A DNA stretch of 64,000 nucleotides from positions 34,786,501-34,850,500 of the forward strand of contig NC_084927.1 of the NCBI RefSeq assembly GCF_958298935.1, read 5' to 3'. Source of the stretch: Phragmites australis. Its lineage: Eukaryota; Streptophyta; Magnoliopsida; Poales; Poaceae. Each line of letters starts with the position of its first letter. Position 1 is the first letter of the stretch. The position numbers and the translations under genes were made by a program. Under the pieces are notes generated by a model, which was not told the origin of the DNA, searched no databases, and was given only the letters and a program-made list of their open reading frames with translations. This document shows positions 22,700 through 32,700 of this stretch, one piece after another.

Positions 22700-25235
22700 A
22701 TGAGCTTCATCGGCATGATGGAGGCGAGGCTGCCCCCGGGGTTCCGGTTCCACCCGAGGGACGACGAGCTCGTGCTGGACTACCTCTGCCGCAAGCTCTC
22801 CGGCAAAGGCGGCGGTGGCGGTACCGGAGCATACGGCGGCGTCGCCATGATCGACGTCGACCTCAACAAGTGCGAGCCGTGGGATCTTCCAGGTACGTGC
22901 TTGTTCTCGTGCAACTTGCTGCTAGGATAAATATCGATTGCTTAGAGAGGCACAGATGGCTGAAGGATGTAAGCGTTTGAGTTGCACCCAGCAACATGAA
23001 ACTGTGTAGCATGCATCTCCTTGTAACATATAGGAAGAAGGATGGCAAAACTCTAGTTCTGCATAACGACAACGAGGCAGCTAGATTCATGAAGGAAAAC
23101 TAGTAGAATAGAAGCCTGCAGTTAGCTCTCGCCCAGCAAGTGAGCAAACTGTGCCAGAACGATCGGTTCGTTCAGAAAACAAAAAAAAATCATGGGGAAA
23201 AAAATGGCGTCGCCCGGACTCGAACCGGAGACCTTCAGTGTGTTAGACTGACGTGATAACCAACTAAAATAAATTAAATATCGTGTTCATTGTCATTATC
23301 AATAGCCCCATCATTTTCTTAGCGCAGTCTATGCAGATGTTCTTTGCTATTTCTTCACGGTTGGTGTTTGCAAATGACCAATGGTTTCCATTTTTAAGGT
23401 TGCATATGACCTAGTCTGAAACTTGGAATCATCACTGTTTATCTAAGTACGATTGACATGACAACCCTTTGCCTTGCCTTCCTCTTTCTCTATGAGCAGA
23501 CGAGGCGTGCGTGGGCGGTCGGGAGTGGTACTTATTCAGCCTGCACGACCGCAAGTATGCGACGGGCCAACGCACCAACCGCGCCACGCTGTCGGGGTAC
23601 TGGAAGGCGACGGGCAAGGACCGCCCCATCCGCAGTCGTCGCGGCGCCGGCGCGGTGGTCGGGATGCGCAAGACGCTGGTGTTCTACCAGGGCAGAGCCC
23701 CCCGCGGGACCAAGACCGAGTGGGTCATGCACGAGTTCCGCGTGGAGGACCCGGCGGTTGCCGTTGCCGACCGCCCCAACTCACCTCCCAAGGTACGCGT
23801 CCGTTAAATACCCCCCCCCCCACCCCCTCATCTCTGTATTTGTTTCATGTGATTTAGTTAGGTACAAGATCAGCACTGTATTAACCTCGCATGTCGTCAG
23901 TGCGTAAAAAAAAGCGGACGCTATTTGTTCAGACAACGAATATGAGCCATCCAATTTTAATCCAACGGTCAATGTACTTCCTTCTGCATCTAATCTTAAC
24001 ACACTGTTTTTCTTTTTGCTTTATTCTAACCGTTGTGTCCTCGTGCCACTCACCTCCTTCTGTCTCCGGTGATGTCCTCACCGTCACGCTAATTAATCTA
24101 TTTTTGACTCCCCCACCCACCATCCACTTATCGTTCGTGGCTCCAACGGTACCACCGTCGCCTCACGCGCACTATAGTCAACCGTCGGTCCAACCATCAC
24201 CTCAATCTCACTCTAACCCCAGAGTCACTGGTGAACCTTAAAACCATAAACCATAAAACTTGGACTCTAAACTCTCTCTTAAATTCATCGGTGTTCACAC
24301 AGTCGGTTGAAATCGAACACGAGATTTTAGACACCTTATCACTAGAAAACGTAAAAAAATAAACACACCCTAATTACCGTGCAATGTTAGAGTCCCTCGT
24401 GCAGGGAAGCTTGCTTACAAGCTGGAACCTTTTGCCGAGACCACACATCTCCATTACCTGGCAGCCAGGAGTTAGCTGCTCTGCTCCCTCATGTTTCTGT
24501 CAGGCGTGTGATCGCAGATGCTGCTCTGAACATTCTGATGTGATAAACTAGTGGCGCCACTTGGACAATCATTCGAGGCACCTAGTCGAATCCAATCATT
24601 ACAAACCTGGTACACATCGCCAATCCGGTCCGAGGTGGCGAGGTTGTTCGGTGGTTCCCATCACCATGCATCAGCGCACTAAACTAGATGCAGATATAGT
24701 ACGTGATAAAACATTTAAAAAAAAATTGACTGCTTTTATGACCGTTCTTTACTTCAAGTTGCCCATTTAGATAACATCATTACATCAAGTTGCCCATTTT
24801 TGGTCATCTGTATATCTCACTGTCTGTTTTTTTGTTTGTAAATTGCAGGAGGACTGGGTGCTGTGCAGGGTGTTCTACAAGAGCAGAACCACCACCACGA
24901 GACCACCGGCCGGCGACGAGGCCGGGTCACTGTCCAGCGAGCTGATCAGCCAGTCGCTGCCGCACATGCCCCCTGCCGACGCCTACCTCGCCTTCGATCG
25001 CGCAACGGCGGCCACCATCGATGGCTGCTACCAGCAAGACGCCGGCCTCCCGGCGGCGCAGGCGCTGCCGTTCAGGTCCCTGTCGAGCTTCAGGGAGCTG
25101 CTGAGCAGCATGGTGGAGCGCAACGACGGCGCTGTTGCAAAGGCGGAGTTCCATCAGGACTGGACCGAGGCGGCCTACGCGCAGCAGAGCGCCGTGTCGC
25201 CGCAGACGTGGAGCCCGTTTCTGAGCTCTGGGTGA
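22700..25235 (+). CDS. NAC domain transcription factor, NAC1/NAC21-22 type, 3 exons
   Basis: The spliced protein has 290 residues; exons are 22700-22892, 23500-23792 and 24849-25235, with GT-AG introns and a frame that closes exactly. The NAC DNA-binding domain (about 11-173) is complete: [87 protein letters not shown], and [11 protein letters not shown] opening exon 3. The third domain exon and the order of motifs match the NAC1/NAC21-22 clade, which acts in auxin-linked root and shoot development in Arabidopsis. The C-terminal 117 residues are an acidic/serine-rich presumed activation region. I found no miR164 target site, although NAC1 itself has one. Intron 1 holds a tRNA-Val fragment. 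An ATG 18 bases downstream is an alternative start. Confidence 0.93.
23205..23267 (-). pseudogene. Truncated tRNA-Val (AAC) in NAC intron 1
   Basis: On the minus strand, reading from 23267 down, come the end of a D-arm (TAGTTGGTTATCAC), an anticodon stem-loop with CTAACAC in the loop (anticodon AAC, Val), a variable region AGGTC, a T-arm with GGTTCGAGTCC, and the 3' acceptor strand ending GACGCCA. The 5' acceptor strand and the start of the D-arm, which includes part of the A box, are replaced by AT-rich sequence, so it cannot fold into a full cloverleaf. It is antisense to the NAC gene. It could be a degraded tRNA gene or part of a tRNA-derived SINE. Confidence 0.8.
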
Positions 25236-25289
25236 AATCTAGTGTGTGGCAGGCGTCGTGTGCTCAGTGAATAGTGAGCAGTTTGTTTG

Positions 25290-25725
25290 TCTTCATTTTC
25301 TGTAACTTGATCATAATATAGATAGGAGGAATGGCTTGGTGCAGTAACTTCTGTATAAAGGATTGTTGCAGAAATTATATAACTTTTCTGTCACTTGATC
25401 ATAATATAGATAGGTGGAATGGCTTGACTCTCAAAGCTCTTAAAAAAATTTAAAGGCTCTTATATTTTCATCAGTCACATCCTCTATTTACAGGCATAGA
25501 GGTTTGTTTAACCCTTAACAATCATGTTCCTAACTTTTGTATAAAAGATTGTTGCCGAAATTATATAATTTTTCTGTCACTTGATCATAATATAAATAGG
25601 TGGAATGGCTTGACCCTCAAAACTTTTCAAAAATTCTTAAAGCCTCTTATGTTTTCACTAGTCACACCCATTTATTTATAGGCATAAGGGTTTGTTTAAC
25701 ACTTAACAATCATGTTCCTAAATTG
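25290..25725 (+). repeat. Tandem repeat of about 186 bp in the NAC 3' flank
   Basis: The word CTTGATCATAATATA(G/A)ATAGG occurs at about 25307, 25394 and 25580. Between the last two, a unit of about 186 bases repeats nearly completely: GGAATGGCTTGAC, CTCAAA, TTCTTAAAG/TTTAAAGG, GGTTTGTTTAAC, CAATCATGTTCCTAA. It starts about 55 bases after the stop codon, so it probably includes the 3' UTR and poly(A) signals. Confidence 0.8.
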
Positions 25726-26209
25726 CTCTTCACTTATAATACACCTCCATCCACCACAGGGTAGTTTCGTCCGAATTATCCATCAGATGGCTATGACGCT
25801 TTCATAATTTAGCCTCGTCTCGACGCAAGCTTTGCGATGATGCGACATGCACTCCATCCCCTTGCGGTTTTTTGCGATCAAACCAGAAAACCATTTTACA
25901 CGCTTCTCAAAGCGTGACACACAGTCACTTGCTTACACCTTAAGCAAGTATACCGATAACGATACGTATCCTCTGGCTTGCAATCTTGACCGTCGTCAAG
26001 TCTCTCCTGCTCTCGATCCCTCGGGTCGTCTTGTCACTTGCACCAGTATCTTTTTTGCTTGATTTTGTCAATACGTCGTCTTCATCTTTCATCCATAATT
26101 TGCTTTACCTCCATGTGTACAGTTAGAATCAACTTTGACTCTGCACAGCTCCATCGATCGTCCGGCACCAAGCTCCCCGCTTAGCCCATATCTTCTTGCT
26201 GTCGGCCGC
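25726..26209. other. Spacer before the solo LTR
   Basis: No recognised gene or RNA. It includes an interrupted 71-codon frame (25847-26062) of no known family and the GCCGC target copy at 26205-26209. Confidence 0.5.
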
Positions 26210-27564
26210 TGTCGGAGGATTAACTCCAGTCGCAGGGATCCCGAGAGACCCCTTTTTAGAGATTCGGCGGGGGGGGATGATCCTGAATATGTTCGTCGGA
26301 TAAATAAATGGAAATGAATGCAACGGCCGGTGGTGGTGTGGTGACCTAATGCAGAAAGGAGTAAATGCACCGGAATTTAGACAGGTTCGGACCGCACGGG
26401 AGCGTAATACCCTACTCCTATATGGATACTATAACTGTCCTGAGGAAGTCCCTCGAGGATATTGCTGATTACAAGAATGTTGGTCTATCTAAGAGCTTGG
26501 GGCTCCCTGTTCTTCAGCCTGTCTCGTGCTGCTCACTACTCAGCCGTGTTTCTCTTGCGCTGTGTTCTTGTCTATGCTTCAGGATCTATTCCAGATGCAT
26601 TTAGCTTCACCTCTCTTCCTTGTTTTTCCTATTCGTTGCCTCTCAACCGTCGTCCCTTTCCTTTTGTGCCGCTGGCTGTTTTAAGTACCTGCCGACCACA
26701 ACGTGCCCCGAACGGGAAGGGGGGACACGAGTTCCGAGACACCATAAAATGGAAAGGGCGTCATCATTTCCTCTGGGCGAAGTGACCGGGGGTGGAAAAT
26801 GTGTCGCACGCCCGGTCATCCGTCACAATAAATGCCCTGGCAACGGGCGCAGTGGAGAGGGCCCACCGGGCAGCCGCAGAGCGACCCGGCATACCCGTCC
26901 TGTCTTGTTGCCCTACCACAGTAGCGCGGCAGACGGAATACCTTGGTCCTTACGACGTTATCCCGATACAGGCCGGATGGCACGGGACGGGACCCGTGCA
27001 ATTAATAACCCCACGCCTCTCTACCAAAACATGGCAGGAACTGACGCTGAGCGCGGCGGGAGCAGTTGGAGGTGACAGGCCACGCACGCTCTTTAAATGC
27101 GGCCTCGAGCCTTCGTCTGGCTGACACCTCATCGGTGGGCCCCCCGCCTCTGCCAGGGGGCTTTCTGAGTCGTCGGGGTACCGAGTGCTCGGGGGTACTG
27201 TTCACCCCCCGAGCACTCTCTCCCGGGCACACTTGTACAGATCCTCGGGGAACCGAGTGCTCGGGGGCTGCTGCACGCATGCCCGAACACTCTCTCCTGG
27301 TACTTAGCTCTCCTGGTCGTCGGGGGATTAGGGTGCTCGGGAGCCACCGTTCACCTTCTCGAGCACTTTCTTCCCGGTACTTAGATTTCGTGGATCATCG
27401 GGGAACTGGGGTACTCGGGGGCCACCGACTGCGGCCTCGAGCGCCCTCTCCCGGGACTTGATCTTTTCTCACCTCGCGGGAGAGACTCCGCGGGATGGCG
27501 CCATGTGACGGATGGCTGGCCTAGCCTCGGGATTCGGAGACCCCCGGTTCCTGATACACCGACA
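26210..27564. mobile_element. Solo LTR (1355 bp) with GCCGC target duplication
   Basis: The element begins TGTCGGAGGATTAACTCC and ends CCTGATACACCGACA, so the termini are the perfect inverted repeat TGTCGG/CCGACA with TG...CA ends. It is flanked by identical GCCGC pentamers (26205-26209 and 27565-27569). No internal region, primer-binding site or second LTR follows, so this is a recombined solo LTR. The start matches the common grass gypsy-type LTR that reads TGTCGGAGGATTA...CAGGGATCC. The word CGTAATACCCTACTCCT near 26403 is also typical. Open frames inside it are LTR sequence, not genes. Confidence 0.9.
27173..27475. repeat. Four-copy tandem array of 72-78 bp inside the solo LTR
   Basis: Units begin at 27173, 27245, 27320 and 27398, with TCGGGG(A/T) followed by a GTGCTCGGGGG/ACTCGGGGG word and then the complementary CCGAGCAC/TCGAGCAC. 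Each unit can therefore form a strong hairpin. Spacing is 72, 75 and 78 bases. Confidence 0.85.
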
Positions 27565-27569
27565 GCCGC

Positions 27570-29150
27570 CAAGTTGCATCTATTACCTATACATCATGAG
27601 ATAAATAAATATATACCTCCAACACCTTCCAAATTCATCACAAGTTAGTCAAAGACAAATATCAATGCAGTAAATTATATCTCGCTAAAATCGTGAACAC
27701 CGGTTGATCCGATGTTCACTCCTCCTGAGCGTCAGACCATCCAGCTTGTTCAACTCAGCAGACTAGGCCGCCTGAAATCCTCTCTGCAAGAAATAGTCTG
27801 GCGTATATTTATGTCCATCACTGGACCATCCAGCTTATTCATTCTTACGGGAACCTGTTTTGCACCCTCTCTGAAAAAATTACTCTGGCGAAGCATCCGA
27901 CGTACACATTGCCCAGCGCCGGACCATCTAGCATATACAAGTCCGCCAGAGCCAGTTTGCAACTTCTTTGCAAGAAAAGCTTTGGCGTTTACTGATGCCC
28001 AACGTCGGACCATCTGGCATGTACTTCAATTTTTGCTTTTTCGTTGAAATGCTCTGATGTTACTACATATGAACGCTGGATCATCCGGTGAGTTCATTTT
28101 CTTCAACGCTGGATCATTCAGCATGTACTTCTAGACTCAGTCACAAAACACCAACTCTATTTTCTCTGTAATTTTGGTTAGTCATGATCATAATTACAGT
28201 ACATATACAAGCTCATACCATCCAAAAACTATCAAACTAAATCAACACACTTGTCAATCACTCATCATATATAAACCAATGCATATTTTCACTTGATTTC
28301 TCAATCTCTTCCCTTGATGAGTGCATTGACAACCCTCAACACACAAATGTATTGGTTTGAAGAAATCCAACAAGAGAAACTCATCCAAGTGATAAAAAAT
28401 TCAAAAAGAAATAGAAAATATCACTTAATATTAGAAAGATAGAAAAACCCAAAGTGAGGCGAAAAAAAAAAAAGAAAGAAGGCAAAAGCAAAAACTCAAT
28501 AAAAGCATAAATGCTCTCCCTTGAAGAAAGTCGGCGCTGTAGGTGAAATACGGAAGGTGACGTACCATCTGAAGAAACCAGACATTGTAGGCTAAGTATA
28601 GGAGGCAACATAATGTCTGGAGAAACCCGATGATGAATATATGTAACACAAATATTGAGTGTAGAACACTACTCCTGCCCTTTAACAGAAAAATTTATCT
28701 AATCTCTTAAACTTTATATCCACTTTATATCTATAATTAATTTAAAAAAATCAAAAACATATGAGATATATTTATTATTATTAAAAATTTAACGATTCAA
28801 ATGTAATGTTTTAGCAATTGAGTATACTGTCGCAACAAATTCATATAAAATGTTGAATACGACTTTCTAAATCGTTCAATTACATTTTAAAAATCGTTGA
28901 AAAATCTTTTAAATCGTTGAGCATGACTTTTAAAAATGTTGAATTAGATTTTCAAAATTGTTGGATTATGTTTTCGCAAATTGTTGAATCAAGTCGTAGA
29001 ATTGTTGTATGCGTAAAACAGACAAAATTATCAATCCAAATCACAGGAGTTAAATTACAAATGGCGGGGAGGCGAATACGAAAAGAAAAATTGTAGAGCA
29101 ATTCGGCCTAACCGCAGTGACTTCATGGGCCGCTGCGTTCTATCCGTAAA
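27570..29150. other. Spacer with a motif array at 27731-28120
   Basis: No gene. Six copies of a GGACCATCYRGC-like word occur at about 27731, 27831, 27917, 28003, 28076 and 28109, spaced mostly 70-100 bases. This is the kind of degenerate internal repeat seen in decayed grass retroelements. A copy of a 24-base word shared with 11457 is at 28658. The remainder is AT-rich. Confidence 0.5.
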
Positions 29151-29476
29151 GCGGCCCTCGCGGCCCGCGTAATCCCGCCCACTGTCGCTAGGCTTCTTGG
29201 GCTTTGGCTGACCGACATGGAGCGCCGAGGCCTCGTCGTCGCCTGTCCGCCTCGTCCTCCTCCGGATTCGCCCCCTGCGAGCCGCCGCCGCCTCTGCAAT
29301 CCCGCTGGCCGCACCGCCCCGCTCTTCGCCCTGCTTCGCCTACGCCTCCTTCCGGCCGTCCTCGGCTGCTCGCATCCACCACCCGCTCCATCCACGCCTC
29401 CTGGGCTGCCCGCCTGCACCGTCGTTGCCGTCTGCGCGCTCCTTCGCCGTGCCGGCGCTCTCAACGTCTAGGGCTC

Positions 29477-29558
29477 GCTCCTCCTCATCCTCGACGATCG
29501 CCTCCCGGGTAAGACTAGCTCCTCCTCATCCTCGACGATCGCCTCCCGGGCAAGAATA
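29477..29558 (+). repeat. 41-bp tandem duplication across the SART1 leader splice donor
   Basis: Two 41-base units (29477-29517 and 29518-29558) differ at two positions. Unit 1 ends CCCGG|GTAAGA, a strong GT donor for the leader intron. In unit 2 the same place reads CCCGG|GCAAGA, a GC donor. A third partial copy starts at 29559. The duplication thus doubled a splice donor, one copy of which is now GC. Confidence 0.85.
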
Positions 29559-29790
29559 GCTCCTCCATGTGTGCTCTTTCCGCGTCAATTCGGTAGCCAC
29601 GACACTCCTGCTCGAGCGCTCCACTCGTTCGGCGGGGGTTAGGGTTTCTTCGATGCTGCAGTCGTCTTTTTTTTTTTTACCTATACATAGTGGTAACGCG
29701 CTGTCGAGCCTGCTCTGATTGATTGCGAATCTGGGTTTTTTCAGGGAGAAAATCGAGCTGATATCCCGTGCTGATTTTGAGTTTGTGGTC

Positions 29791-32700
29791 ATGGGGGCTG
29801 CCGACGACGCGAGGGATGCGGCGGTGGACGAGATGGAGGTGGACGGTGGTGAGCGACACCGGGACAAGGAGAGGAGGGAAAGACACAGGAGGGAGGAGAA
29901 GGATCACCATGGCAGTGGCAGAAGGGACAGGGGCCGAGAGAAGGATAAGGACGACAGGAGGAGGGAGAAAGATGATAGCAAGCGTAGGGACAGGGATAGG
30001 GAGAGAGACAGGGAAAAGGATAGCAAGCACAGGGACAGGGATAAGGAGCCAGAGCGTGACCGCGGTTGTGACCGTGACCGAGGCAAGGATCGGGAGAGGG
30101 AACCAGAGCGGCCACGGGATAAGGACCGAGGCAAAGATCGGGAGAGGGAACCAGAGCGGGAGCGAGATAAGGAAAGGGAACGAAGGGACAGGGACAAGGA
30201 GAGGAGTCGCAACAGAGACAAGGTGGAGAGGGGAGAGAGGGAGGATAGGGAGCGAGAGAAATCGAAGGGGAAGGGACGTGGAGAAGATGATGCAGATTTG
30301 TCGAAGGGCGACGAGGGGGATCAGAAGCAGAGAGTTGATGCCTCCGGGGAGGCTGAGCAGCCCGCAACAGCTGAGCTCAGAGAGCGCATTGCGAGGTAAT
30401 TCCTTCAGTGATGTCTTTTCTGTTCACTTCATATGTATATTAGCATGTTGTGCAACTATATATCGTCATCTGCCCCACTTCATATGTATGAGTAAGGCTA
30501 AGTTGTGGCTGATGGCATTTCCGTCTCCAGCACATCTGATTTGGTTATGAAATGCATTTTGGTTTCAATCAGTCTAGTGTCGATAGAAGCCTGCGCAATG
30601 TTGAAGGTTTGCTAAGGTTCCCAGGTTAGAATAATTTGACGGGGACTGACCTACTGAGTCTGAAGTTCTGTATAGAGAAACCTTTTCACCAAGGAACATT
30701 GTCAATGTTTATCAAAAACCATAAAAAACATTCAAGTTCAAGGAATACCTTATAGAATTTAGGACTTTTGACAACATCAATAACAGAAACCTATCTGATT
30801 TGGAGTGGTCTATATGCTATAAATCCATGGGCTATTCAGTGCAACGCGTGAATGCCATTTCGGCATTTCTTGTATCTGTTTATAGCTTTGGATATGCAGT
30901 GCATCTTGGTTTCAATCAGTCCAGTGTTGATGTAAGCCTGCACAATGTTGAAGGCTTGCCAAGGTTCCCAGGTTTGAATAATTTGAAAAGGACTAACCTA
31001 CTACCTACTGAGGTTGATGTTCGGAATAGAGAAACGTTTGCACCATTATAAAAAACTATAAAAGAAATTCAAGTTCAAGGAATATCTTACAGAGTTTAGG
31101 ACTTTTGGGAACATGAATAATGTAAGCCATTCTGATTTGGAGTGGTCTATATGCTAATAAATCGATGGGTCATTCAGTGTAATCCGAGAATTCCATATCT
31201 TGTATTTTTGTATATACTACTTGCATTCCAATTCACTGCTGCTCTGCAGTGCTGTTTACCATTGCTCAAAAAAATTTATTCATTTGTGCTGTTGCCAATA
31301 ATCTGTGTTTCTATGTCAACTAAGTACAGTTAACTATACTGTACTTTGCACTTTTAAATTTCTCATTGTCGTTCATCACTTCTCTGTGAAACAACCTGAT
31401 CATTTGTTGTTGACTACACCCTATAGTTGTATTGTTTTTCGTTGTCAAATCTTGCAATTAAGCAATCGAGAGTGCAAATAATTTCTAAATCAGGGTATTT
31501 CCTTTAGGGCGAAGGAAGAAAGGCTGAAGGATAAAAAGGAAGGAGGAATACTGGATGGTAACAATGAGGCTTCTGAGATATTGTCGTGGGTGGGAAAGAG
31601 TCGTAAACTAGATGAAAAAAGGCGAGCTGAAAACGAGAAAGCATTACGTCTTGCACGAGCATTTGAGGAACAGGTGATTACTGCCATTTGTTTTTTTGGA
31701 TATACTGTTATGTGGTATGTTGTACATGTTCTTCACTAACCTATGTATGTTTTAACTCCAGGATAACATCTTAGCAGAAAATGGCGATGACGATGACGAG
31801 GAAGAGGAAGATAAACAAGTTGGAGGTAGTGATATACAATTCCTTTTAGTTACCATGATTTCTTTATGGGAAACCGCCAGTAGCTGCTACATTTTTTTTC
31901 TGCGTGTAATACATTAGTTGTTTTCTACTATACCATGAGTAGCAATCATAGTAACATTTTCCATTTCTTTTCTTTTTGGAAAAAAAAAACAGACCACTTA
32001 TCTGGTGTTAAGGTTCTTCATGGCCTTGACAAAGTGTTGGAAGGTGGTGCAGTTGTCATGACTCTCAAAGATCAGAGTATTCTTGCCGATGGGGATGTCA
32101 ATGAAGGTAATAGTTTCTTCTTCTTTTACTTACCTGTACCCTTTCTGCCCATTTTCTCTAACTCCAGCCAAAATAATTTACAGAGGCTGATATGCTTGAG
32201 AACATTGAGATTGGTGAGCAGAAACAAAGAGACGAAGCTTATAAGGCTGCAAAGAAGAAAGGAACGTATGAAGACAAGTAAGTTCACCACACTTAGCATA
32301 GTACCCCCCAACCCCCCGCACTAATCTTCATTTTGCTGGCTGCTCGTAGGTTCAATGAGGATTCGTTGTCAAAGAAACCCATACTCTCACATTATGATGA
32401 CCCAATGGACGATGAGGTAAACATGCTGTTTAGTTTCATCTACTTGTGTTTCCTAGATGTTGCTCTAATTGTGTAACCTTTCACATATCAGGGAGTGACA
32501 CTTGATGAAGGTGGACGCTTCACCGGTGAAGCAGAAAAGAAGCTAGAGGAGGTAATTTGGCTTCTTGCCCTAGAAACCGTGATACATAGCTGGTGGAATT
32601 AATCTTTTTTGGGATAAAATATTATGGCTGGTACTTTGTATGGACTAACTGATTTTTTTATGTCGCCAGCTCCGGAAAAGGATTGAAGGTGGTTATGTCC

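Noticed and set aside
24849..25235. miR164 target site in the NAC gene
   Set aside because: NAC1-clade genes often carry one, but I found no stretch resembling it in exon 3.
26620..27124. Plus-strand frames of 110-151 codons
   Set aside because: They lie wholly within the solo LTR and show no retroelement protein domain.
29768..30550. Long plus-strand frame (260 codons) and an overlapping minus-strand frame (192 codons) at the start of SART1
   Set aside because: They are shadows of the RD/RE-rich first coding exon, whose low-complexity sequence leaves other frames open.
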